Shown here: piece by piece, positions 37,046 through 48,800 of the stretch
Layout: every line of letters begins with the position of its first letter
Position numbering within the stretch: the first letter of the stretch is position 1
DNA from: Locusta migratoria
Taxonomy: Eukaryota > Arthropoda > Insecta > Orthoptera > Acrididae
DNA: 64,000 nucleotides
Assembly (NCBI GenBank): GCA_026315105.1
Contig: CM048744.1
Span: forward strand, 357,617,168 to 357,681,167
Direction: 5' to 3'
Notes under the pieces: model-generated
The model's database searches: none
What the model saw: the letters and a program-made list of their open reading frames with translations, nothing else
Told to the model about the DNA's origin: nothing
Made by a program: the position numbers and the translations under genes

Positions 37046-40000
37046 TGGTTTTAGGGCGCACAACTTCTATGGTCATTAGCGCCCAGCTAAGAACATTGAA
37101 TCGCTATGATCTAAAAAAAATGGTGACTGTCAGAACATCAGCAAGAGGCTAAAAACGAAAGATAAAAGACAATTAAAAGGGTTAAATATCCTTGGATAGG
37201 TTGGCCAAGTTGATAAAACGCAAAACTCGAGCAGCTGCTCGTGTGTCATCAGCTAAAATTTCCTCCAGAGTAGACGGAAAGTGAAGGGCTACACGGAGAT
37301 GATTAAAATTAACACAAGTCAGTAAAACATGTCGCACTGTCAGCAGTGCACCGCAGGAGCATAGCGGTGCAGGTTCGGCGGACAGCAAGTGACGGTGGCT
37401 GAAACGGCAATGACCGATCCGCAACCGAGCCAGGATGACCTCCTCCCGCCGAGAGGGGCGTGAGGATGTCCTCCAAGCGGTCGGGATCGGTTTGACAGTT
37501 CGCAATTTATTATTGTACAGTGAAAGCCACACACTGTGCCATTGCGACACGATACTCCGGCGAAGAGCCCGTTGAACATCGTCCGATGGGACGCAAAAGG
37601 TAGCCATGCGAGGCAAAAGAGCTGCTGCCTTGGCTGCTGTGTCGGCGGCCTCATTCCCGGGCACACCCACATGGCCAGGAACCCACAGGAAAGAAACGTG
37701 ACAGCTGTCATCAGCCAGCAACTGGAGGGAGCGTTGGATCCGATACACGAGAGGATGGTTCGAGAAAGGGTCTTAAGACTCTGCAGGGCACTTAGGGAGT
37801 CAGAACATATGGCATAGAAAGGGTGGCGGTGGCGGCAGGTATACAAAACGGCCTGGTGGAGGGCGAAAAGCTCAGCCGTGAAGTTTGAGCACCGGTCAGG
37901 GAGCTTGTATTGGAAACGGTTGTCCCCGACGACGAAGGCAGATCCGACACCGGCAGTGCTCTTGGAACCATCAGTGTAAATAAATACGGCATTATCGAAC
38001 CGCGAACGGAGTTCGACAAGCCTCGAGCGGAATACCAAATCCGGAGTGCTCTCCTTGGGGAGCGAACTAAGTTCGAGGTGTGTGTGAACCTGGGCCTGAT
38101 GCCACGGTGGCAATGGGCTTTCGCTCAACCGAAGGGTGGAAGGAAGGGTAAAATCGAGCCGCTGTAGCAGGCGGCGAAACCGAACTCCCGGTGGAAGCAA
38201 GGCAATCGCAGACAACTGATATTGGCGATCGAGTGAGTCGTCAAAAAATAATCTGTAAGATGGATGGTTGGGCATCGACCGTAGGCGGCATGCGTACCGA
38301 CACAAGAGTATGTCACGTCGATTGGTCAAGGGTAATACAGCAGCCTCGGCATACAGACTTTCAACAGGGCTGGTATAAAATGCACCGGTCGCCAAACGTA
38401 ATCCACGATGGTGGATAGAATTGAGACGGCGGAGAATAGACGGCCGTGCTGAAGAGTATACAAGGCTTCCATAGTCGATCTTCGACTGAACAATGGCCTG
38501 GTAAAGGTGAAGCAGGACGGTACGATCCGCTCCCCATGACGTGCCACTGAGGACACGAAGAACGTTAAGGGATCGGGCACAACGGGCAGCCAGGTAGGAC
38601 ACGTGTGTGGACCAGCAAAGTTTCCGATCCAACATGAGTCCCAAGAATTTTGTAGTCTCCACGAAAGGGAGAGCAACAGGGCCGAGACGTAGAGAAGGTG
38701 GAAGAAATTCCTTGTATCTCCAGAAATTGATACACACAGTTTTCTCAGTGGAGAATCGGAAGCCGTTTGCGATGCTCCAGGAATACAGACGGTCAAGACA
38801 GCGTTGGAGAGAACGCTCCAAGAGACACGTCCGCTGGGCGCTACAATAAATTGCGAAATCGTCAACAAAAAGTGATCCGGAGACGTCGGCTGAAAGGCAG
38901 TCCACGATCGGATTGATTGCAATGGCAAAGAGCGCCACACTCAAGACGGAGCCCTGTGGTACCCCATTCTCCTGGCAAAAGGTACCTGACAAAACAGAGC
39001 CCACCCGCACCCGGAACTTGCGATCCGCCAAAAACGCTTGAATGAAAAGAGGAAGGCGGCCCCGAAGGCCCCATGTGTGCAACGTGCGGAGAATGCCCGC
39101 TCTCCAACAGGTATCGTATGCCTTCTCCAAGTCGAAGAACACGGCTACTGTTGGACGCTTCTTCAGAAAGTTGTTCATAATGAAGGTCGACAACGTAACG
39201 AGGTGGTCAGCAGCAGAGCGGTGTCGACGAAAACCGCATTGGATATTAGTCAGAAGGCGGCGAGATTCGAGGAGCCAGACCAACCGAGCGTTAACCATGC
39301 GTTCCATCACCTTACAGGCGCAGCTCGTCAGAGAAATAGGACGATAACTGGAAGGAAGGTGTTTGTCCTTCCCTGGTTTGGGGATGGGGACAACAATGGC
39401 TTCACGCCAACTTGTGGGAACATGACCTTCAGTCCATATGCGATTGTAGGTACTAAGAAGAAAGCACTTGCTCGCAGGAGAGAGGTTCTTCAGCATTTCA
39501 ATGTGAATGGAATCGGGCCCGGGAGCAGAAGACCGGGACAGGGCGAGAGCACGATCTAGCTCCTGCATGGTGAAGGCGACGTTATAATTTTCCCGATTAA
39601 AAGAACGGAAAGAAGGCGGCCGTGCATCCTCTACCTGTTTGCGAGGGAGAAAGGCAGGGTGGTAATGGGCAGAGCTCGAAACCTCCGCAAAGAAACGACC
39701 CAATGCGTTTGAAACATCAGCTGGGTCCACGAGGACCGCGTTCTCCACGGTCAGGCCAGGAATCGGGGAGTGGACCTTGATGCCGGACAAACGGCGTAGG
39801 CCACCCCAGACAACCGTGGAGGGAGTAAAACGGTTAAAAGAACTAGTAAAAGCTGTCCAGCAAGCTTTCTTGCTGTCTTTTATGATACGACGACACTGCG
39901 CTCTCATACGTTTGTAATTGATGCAATTCTCCAAAGTTGGGTGGCGGCGGAAGGTGCGTAAAGCACGGCGCCGGGCTCGAAGCGCGTCGCGGCAGGCTGC

Positions 40001-43000
40001 AGTCCACCAAGGGACCTGGACACGACGTGGAGAAGAGGATGTACGAGGTATGGAACGTTCAGCAGCAGTGAGGATAACCTCTGTGAGGTATTCGACCTGA
40101 CTGTCACAGTTGGGAAAATTCTGATTGTGAAAAACAGCCATGGAAGAATAAAGCCCCCAGTCGGCTTTAGAAATGTTCCAACTGGTGGGACGTGGAGATG
40201 GGGAATGATGTAGGAAGTGGATGATACAAGGGAAATGGTCACTCGAGTACGTGTCAGAAAGTGCATACCACTCAAACCGACCGGCAAGCTGAGGAGTGCA
40301 TATTGCGAGGTCTATATGGGAATAAGTGTGTGTTGTGTCAGAAAGGAAGGTCGGTGCACCGGTGTTGAGGCAGACAAGATCGAGGTGGTGGAGAATGTCC
40401 ACCAAAAGGGAGCCTCTCGGACAAGGTGCCGGAGAGCCCCATAGGGGGTGGTGGGCATTAAAGTCGCCTACCAACACGAAAGGTGAAGGGAGCTGGTCAA
40501 CAAGGTTTAGCAAATCTGCCCTAGTAAGGGCAGATGACGATGGCGAATATATATTACAGAGGGAGAAGGTAAATGTGGATAAGGTGATGCGGACGGCAAC
40601 TGCCTGTAGGTGAGTGTGCAAGGAAATGGGATGGAAATAGACGTCGTCTCGAAGGAGCATCAGAACCCCTCCATGGGCTGGGACACCTTCCACAGGTGGC
40701 AGGTCGAACCGCACAGAGGTGTAGTGTGGAAAGTCTGCACGATCACGTGGACGCAACTTAGTTTCCTGGAGGCAAACTAGAAGCGGGCAGTGCAATCGAA
40801 GGAGTAATTTTAACTCCTCCCGATTAGAACGAATGCCGCGAATGTTCCATTGAAGGAGCGCCATGATAAAAATGAGAGAAGAAATAAGGATAAAAACCAA
40901 GTAGCGAGCGGGGTCACCTCGACGGCCGCTGAGGACCGGATTTCGAGGGAGCACTGCTATCGCTGTCCAGGGGCAAAGGGTCGTGGTCCATAGGTTCGAC
41001 CGACGCGCCTGCCACCTCCCTGAGTTGATCAGGAGGGGCAGTTTCCACCGCCGGTAAAGGGCCGGGCGCCCGGCAAACGGAGCGTCCCGGTGAAACAGAA
41101 GACGGCCGAGGCCGGCAACTATTGGACGGCGCGACAGATGGGTCACGCCTCGGCGGGGAAGGAGAGGAACTCTTTTTCTTGTCAGCTCTTCTGGAAGAGT
41201 GACGGCGGGAAGAGGCAGTTGACGGTTGGGAAGCCTGAGAACGCAGAAAATCCTCGCGGACAGGTTCCTTTTTCAAGGTCCGGGCATCTTGTTTAGGTGC
41301 CCGCGGTTTACTAGATGTTGACGAAGACTGTACCTTAGAAGCAGCAGGAGGAAGCGGGGACGTGGAACGGGCAATCTTCGGGCTGGCGGATCGCACAACT
41401 GTGTCAGCGAAAGTGAAATCACATGTCTGGGTACTGGAATCTTTGGTAGGTCGATGTGAGGTGAGTACCTTACTGTATGTACCCGCTGGGAGGACAGTGG
41501 GCTTTCGACTCGCCAACAACTTACGAGCGGCAGATGTTGATACCTTCTCCGTAACCCGGATTTGCTGGATTACCTTCTCATCCTTGTATACAGGACAGTC
41601 GCGAGAGGAAGCCGCATGGTCACCGTTGCAGTTTAGGCAGTGAGGGGACGGAGGTGGGCAATCCCCCTCATGGGCGTCCCTACCACAAGTGACACACTTT
41701 GCTGCATTTGGGCAATGTTCACGGGTATGATTGTACCTGTGGCATTGAAAACAGCGCGTTGGGTTAGGCACATAAGGTCGGACAGAGATGACTTCATACC
41801 CTGCTTTGACCTTCGACGGGAGGTCAACTCTGTCGAACGTCAAAAACACAGTACGAGTCGGTGTCAATTGGGTATCGACCTTTTTCATCACCCTGTGGAC
41901 GGCTGTCACACCCTGATCGGACATATACGATTGGATGTCTTCATCAGACAGCCCGTCAAGGGATCTCGTAAAAACTACCCCCCTTGACGAGTTGAGTGTG
42001 CGGTGTGCTTCTACCTTAACGGGAAACGTGTGCAACAACGTAGTACGTATAAGTTTTTGGGCTTGGAAGGCACTGTCCACTTCCAGCAACAATGTGCCAT
42101 TGCGCTGACGTGAACAGGTTTTAACAGGGCCAGCAATTGCATCTACACCTTTCTGTATAACGAAAGGATTGACAGAATTGAAATCCTTTCCGTCGGTGCG
42201 AGAGACAACCAGAAATTTAGGCACATTAGGCAGAGTCTTTTTAGGCTGAGGCGAGTCTAACTTACGTTTGTGAGTCGACGTCACGAAAGAAGATAAGGAA
42301 GTCATCGCGGAAGTGTCCCCCGTGATTACCGGCGTCTCCGATGGCACGCTCCTTCCTAGTGGGGGCCCTCTCCGAGGGCTTACCCGCCTTAGGTGATTGT
42401 TCACACCTCAGGTCACACCTCCCGAGAACTGACGGAGGGACCAATCGGCACGTTCGGAAGGTACCAGCTCGGGTAATCACCCCTCCCTGGGCCTGGCCTT
42501 TACCAGGGGGTACGTACGTGCCTTACTTGTCTACCCGGGGCGGGGAATTACGCGTTACCCCGTCACCTGCTACGCACGATAATGCGTGGGTCGGCCTTCA
42601 GACACGCACAGGGAGGAAAAAAGAAGAGGATAGGAAAGGAAGAGAAAGAAGGAAAGAAAAGAAGTGTCTCAAACGCCGAGGCGGAGACTAATGAGGAGAA
42701 GAAGGCTAGGAGAGTTCAAGGAGAGAAAGACAAAACGAAAGGTAAGAAAGGAAGGAACGAAGGAAGAAAAACCACAACAAGAACCACCGTATCTTACGAA
42801 ATATGCCCGTCTCCGGGCGAAGGCATAAACCGGGAGGGGAAAATGAAGCAGCCTGGGGCAGAAGAAAGGCTGCTCTGGCTCGGGGCCCCGTGCGCGCCAC
42901 ACACGTACCCACAAAAGAACTGTGGGCCCCCTGGGGGGATCCATGAATTCACTGACCCTGAATGGATTAACAAGTTAGCATTTCTCACCGATGTCACATC

Positions 43001-45376
43001 CCACATGAATAAAATTAATCATAAGTTGCAGGGAAGCAACATACTTCTTATACATTTTGTAGACACTATTACTGCTTTCAAGCAAATGTTGGGGACTTTG
43101 GCAGCGTCATATGTTGAAAGGTTAGTTAGCCTATTTTACCAAACTGCGGAAATTATTTTAACTCAAGATCAACTGCAGATATTTTCAGGTGCTCTTGCGA
43201 GTCTGGTGAAGGAATTTTCCATCCGATATAGAGATCTGAATGATTTTGCGATGGCTCTGAAAGTGTTTGCTGCACCCTTTTCAACTTCTACAGTAACTGA
43301 TGATGTTCTGTCTATTCTAGAGTGCAAGTTACTCAGAATTCTATGTGATAGTGAATTAAAAGCTAAACGTGAATCACGAACAAACCTAGCACAATTATAC
43401 GAAACATTTCCTCAAACAGATTTTCCAAATATGCATAAAATGGCTGCCAAACTGCTGTCAATGTTCGGCTCTACATACCTGTGCAAAAAACTGTTCTCTG
43501 AAATGAAAATAAATAAATCTCCATGAAGACCATTGACTCACATCTCACGACAGTTTTGCGAATTGCAAGTGCGAGATCAATCACACCAAATATATCTCGT
43601 CTGCTTCAGCGAAAAGAGTCTCACAGCTCCACTTCATCTGCTGATTGACATTTCAGATATATCTGAAGTCTGTTCTGTTAATGGTTAAGTATGGTTTTTT
43701 TTCTTCCCCTTTCATTAATTTATTTCTGTGTGTAACATAGTTTTTTTGTTAATTGGTTTTGCTGTTCACAAAATAAATTTCTGTATGTTCGATAACTGTT
43801 TTCATGGCTAACTTTAGGTAGTAGTAAATAGTATTTAGTTATCAGATGTCTGATCTTACCGACACTCTCCCATCCTTCAAAGACACCAACCACTTCCTCG
43901 ATCGCCTGAAATTCTTACCCAGCCTTTACCTCCTGAAACCATCCTTTTAACCATTGATGCCACTTCCTTACACACAAATATCCCACATGCCCAGGGCCTC
44001 ACTGCGATAGAGTATTTCCTTTCATGCCAACCACCCACTTCCCTACCTAAAACCTCTCTCCTTAATACCCTAGCCTGCTTCATCCTAACCTACGATTTCT
44101 TCACCTTTGAGGGCCAGACATACCAACAACTAAAGGGAACAGCCATGGGAACTAGGACTGCCCCCCCCCCCTCGTACACAAACTTATTTATGGGACACTT
44201 AGAGAAAGCCTTCCTGGATACCCAAGCCTGTCAACCCAAAGTTTGGTACAGATTAACTGATGACATCTTCATGCACTGGACTCAGTGAAGAACAACTCCA
44301 TAATTTCCTCTCCAACCTCAACTCCTTTGGTCCCTTCAAATTCACCTGGTCCTATTCCAAATCCCATGCCACTTTCCTTGATGCCGACCATCTGTCCAAT
44401 GGCCAACTTCACACATCCATTCACATCAAACCAAACAACAAACAACAGTACCTCCATTATGACAGCTGCCATCCATTCTACATCAAACGTTCCCTTCCGT
44501 ACAGCTTGGGTCTTCGTGGCAAACGAGTATGCTCCAGTCCTGAATCATTGAACCAGTACACCAATAACCTAATAACAGCTTTCACATCCCGCAGCTATCC
44601 TTGTGATCTGGTACGGAAACAAATTGCCACAGCCACTTCCTCACTCCCCCAAATCCAAAACCCACCGAAGAACCACAGAAGTGCCCCTCTTGTCACCGGA
44701 TACTTTCCGGGATCCATCCTTAATGACATCCTCGCCACTCCTCCGAGAGTCTTTCCGCCGCCCACCTAACCTTCGTAACCTCCTAGTCCATCCCTATGAA
44801 ATCCACAAACCACCTTCCCTACCCTCTGGCTCCTACCCATGCAAACGCCCCCGTTGTAAAACCTGCCCTATGCACCCTTCCACCACCACTTATTCCAGTC
44901 CCGTAACCCGGAAGGTTTACACGATCAAGGGCAGACACACTTGCGATAGCACCCACGTGATTTACCAACTGACATGCCTTTACTGTGAAGCATTCTATGT
45001 GGGAATGACCAGCAACAAACTGTCCATTCACATGAACGGTCACAGGCAGACAGTGTTTGTTGGTAATGAGGATCACCCTGTGGGTAAACATGCCTTGGTG
45101 CACGGCCAACACATCTTGGCACAGTGTTACACCGTCCAGGTTATCTGGATACTTCCCACCGACCCAACCTTTCAGAACTCCGGAGATGGGAACTCTCCCT
45201 TCAGCTTATTCTCTCGTCCCGTTGCCCACCAGGTCTGAACCTCCATTAAATTCAAATTCCCGCCCACCATCTTTAGCATCTTTGCCTCGGTTCTGTGGAC
45301 AGAGCCTCTGCCTCAATTGGTATCTCTGTCCAACTTCTTTGCTTTTTACAAATGTCTGTCTAGGAGTGTTTGCGTT

Positions 45377-45434
<58 letters not shown>

Positions 45435-45776
45435 TACCTTCCTTTTCCCCGCCCCCCCTCCTCCCCCTAAGGTAAGTCCTTCCACTCCTGGGATTGGAAT
45501 GACTCCTTTTCCACTTCCTTAATACCCATATCCTTCCCTTTCTCCTCTCCTTTCTTCCACGAAGATTACTCACCAGGCGAAGGAGCACAGGTGTGACAGC
45601 AGCACAAATAAATAGAACACACACACAAACGCAAGCTTTCACAACCCAGTTGCTGCTTCAGACAGAAGGGAAGGAGAGGGAAAAGATAATGAGGGTTTTA
45701 AGGAAGGGGGTAAGGAGCCATTCCAATCCCGGGAGAGGAAAGACTTACCTTGGAGGAAGAAAAGGAAGGTAAACAA

Positions 45777-45820
<44 letters not shown>

Positions 45821-48800
45821 TTACACAGACGCAAACACACCTAGCCAGACATACTATAGAAACCAAAGAAGTTAAAAGTTAGAGAACACTAGAGGCAGAG
45901 ACTCTGTCCAGAGAACCGAGGGAAAGATGTTAAGATGTTAAAGATGGCGGGTGGGAATTCAAATTTAGCGGAGGTTAAGCCGAGGTGGGCAACGGGAAGA
46001 TAGAATATGCTGAAGGGCTAGTTCCCATCTCCGAAGTTCCGAAGGATTGGTGTCAGTGGGAAGTATCCAGATAACCTGGACGGTGTAGCACTGTGTCAAG
46101 ATTTTTTTTTTTGTGGTTTTAGGGCGCACAACTGCTGTGGTCATTAGCGCCCAACACTGCCCAAAGTAAAAAAGAACCGGGGTTAGAAATTAAATGGCTT
46201 TCGCCATATTTGCACGATGTATAAAAAGTAAAACTCTGTTAACCGATTGCGGGTCATCAGCTAAAATGGCAGACAATTCAAATGGGAAACACAGATCATG
46301 ACGGAGACGGTTAAAAAATGGACATTGCACTAAAAGATGGTTCACAGTAAAAGGTGCATCACAGTGCTCACATAAGGGAGCAGGACCACCACGTAATAAA
46401 TGCTGGTGGCTAAAACGGCAGTGGCCAATACGAAGCCGGGCTAGAACAATCTCCTCTCGGCGGGAGGGTCGAGATGACGTTGACCAGATATCAGGCACAG
46501 GTTTAATGGCTCGCAATTTGTTCCCTGACAGGGATGACCAATGTAGATACCAACGCGAGATAATACGCTGGGAGATACCAGCGCGAAGGTCATCAGAGCT
46601 GGTGGAAAAGGTAGATAGCCGAGGAAGGAGAACTGCTTCCTTGGCAGCCATATCCGCAGCCTCATTCCCCAACACTCCCACATGGCCAGGGACCCACAGA
46701 AACGTCACCGTAGTTCCGCTCGTTGAAAGAAGTAAGGCAATTGCGGATGCTTTGTACCAGGGGATGGGGCGGATATAGGATGCGAAGGCTCAACAAAGCA
46801 CTCATTGAGTCCGAGCAAATGACAGTCTTACTGAGCGAGTGGCGCCGGACGTATTGTGTGGCTTGGTATAATGCATACAGCTCAGCTGTAAAAATGGAAC
46901 TCCACTCAGGAAGACGATATTTAAAAGAGACGTTGCCAAGTACAAAAGCACACCCAACACCCTGGTCTGTCTTTGAGCCATCAGTGTAAATGAACAAATT
47001 GTCATCAAATTTAAACCGGAGTGCGTGAAATTCTCTCTGGTAGACGAAACGAGGTGTGGAGTCCTTTGGAAGAGAATGAAGATCAAAGTTAACACGGACT
47101 TCGGGGCTTCGCCACGGTGGAGAGGTGCTCTCTCCAGTCGAGAAGATAGCAGGCATTGTAACGCCAAGCTGGCCGAGTAGCGAACGCAAGCGTACTCCCG
47201 GTGGTAGCAGAGCAGACGGGCGCAGAGTGAAGAGACTGTCAAGTGAGTCGTTAAAAAAAACTGCGTACGTCGGGTGTCCTCGCATGGACGACAAACGACT
47301 AGCGTAACGGCTAAGCAGGAGTTCCCGACGGTAAGAAAGGGGTAGTTCGGCGGCCTCGGCATAGAGGCTCTCAACGGGGCTAGTATAAAACGCTCCTGTC
47401 GCCAGACGGAGACCTTGGTGGTGGATTGTATTAAGGCGGCGCAGTATGGACGGTCGAGCCGAAGAATAAACGATGCTACCATAGTCCAGTTTGGACCGAA
47501 CTATGGTGCGATACAGATGGAGGAGAGTAGACCTGTCAGCTCCCCAAGAGGTGCCACTTAACACCCGCAGCACATTGAGAGAGCGGGTACAGCGAGCTGC
47601 CAAACGGGATATGTGGGGAGACCAACTTAACTTCCTGTCGAGAACAAGTCCCAAGAACGTCGTGGTATCCACAAATGGAAGTACTATGGGGCCCAGTCGA
47701 AGGGACGGGGGAAGGAACTCCTTCCGCCGCCAGAAGTTCATGCAGACTGTCTTGTCAGCTGAGAATCGAAAGCCAGTGTCCATACTCCACGCGTGGAGAT
47801 TGTCTAGGCACCGCTGGAGGCGCCGCTCCAGGAGACCCGTTTGCTCAGAGCTGCTGTAGATCGCGAAGTCGTCAACAAATAGGGACGCCGACACTCCCAG
47901 TGGAAGGTGATCGGCTATAGAATTGATTGCCACTGCAAATAAAACAACGCTCAGGACCGAGCCCTGGGGGACTCCGTTCTCCTGATTAAAAGTGCTCGAT
48001 AAAACCGAACCAACACGCACTTTAAAAACACGGTCTGTTAAAAATTCGCGGATAAAAATTGGCAGGCGACCCCGAAAACCCCATGTATGCAGAGTGCGGA
48101 GGATGCCCATCCTCCAGCAGGTGTCGTATGCCTTTTCCAGATCAAAGAACACCGCTACTGTCTGGCGCTTCCGTAAAAAGTTATTCATTACTGAGGTAGA
48201 TAGGGCAACAAGATGATCCACCGCAGAACGGTGCTTGCGAAACCCACATTGGACATTAGACAGGAGATGTCGCGTTTCAAGCCACCATACCAGGCGCCCG
48301 TGAATCATGCGTTCCATCACCTTGCATATGCTACTGGTGAGGGAAATGGGGCGGTAGCTGGAAGGGAGACATTTGTCCTTCCCAGGCTTTGGTATGGGAA
48401 TGACTATGGCTTCACGCCAGCGTCGCGGAAAGGTGCCTTCTATCCATATGCGATTGTAGGTGGCCAGTAGGAAGTGCAAGCTCGTTGGTGAAAGGTGTTG
48501 CAGCATCGCCACGTGAATGCCATCTGGTCCTGGAGCGGAGGACCGCGAAGACGAGAGTGCGTGGTGAAGCTCTCGTACAGTAAACTCGGTATTGTAGCAT
48601 TCACGGTTCTGAGAGGTAAAGGGCAATGGAGTCGCCTCCACCGTCCGTTTCCTAGCTAGGAAAGCGTCAGTGTAATGTGAAGAGCTAGAGACCTCTGCAA
48701 AATGTCGACCCAGTGCGTTGGCTATTTGTGGAGGATCGACGACGGTGTCAGTTGCGACACACAGACCGGGAATTGGGGAATGAGCCATAGTGCCCGAAAT

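Larger units (their letters stand above)
37009..42939 (-). mobile_element. I-type LINE copy 1, almost intact, 11-bp TSD
   Basis: A 5931-bp minus-strand non-LTR element with poly(A) tail (plus T36 at 37009-37044), a 3' hairpin, ORF2, ORF1 and a 5' leader. The duplication tccatgaattc is perfect at 36998-37008 and 42940-42950, and it interrupts the hAT transposase coding frame exactly. The leader (42306-42939) resembles that of copy 2, so this is probably full length. ORF2 carries endonuclease, RT and RNase H, which together with zinc knuckles in ORF1 points to the I superfamily. It is much GC-richer than its surroundings. Confidence 0.95.
35265..43650 (+). pseudogene. hAT-like transposase (GTF2IRD2/ZBED-like), split by a LINE
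   Basis: A plus-strand coding relic in two pieces, about 35790-37008 and 42951-43648. N-terminally a BED-like zinc finger reads SNYLFTESDGGAKCLVCGKI, then HYRTHHVNQY. Next come SLSLSQHTVTRRFERL, ALDESTNLWDTAQLAIFIRG, VATDGAPCMVG, PVHCLIHQQNLCAK, GLNHRQFKALLKDL and EVRWLSRGN. After the LINE, FTDPEWINKLAFLTDVTSHM and a C-terminal hAT-type region follow. The order matches hAT-derived transposases such as GTF2IRD2 and SCAND3. There are stops at 36541 and about 36660, and a frame change near 43520. A possible 5' terminal repeat, cagaggtgggcaatga, lies at 35265. The 3' terminus was not found and may have been lost to the PLE. Confidence 0.85.

Noticed and set aside
39038..39559. 173-codon plus-strand open frame
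   Set aside because: It is antisense to the RT region of LINE copy 1, as are the many other plus-strand frames between 37500 and 42700.
40865..41146. Extra 94-residue N-terminus for LINE copy 1 ORF2
   Set aside because: It overlaps ORF1, is not conserved in copy 2 in the same form, and the ATG at 40864 gives the usual endonuclease start.
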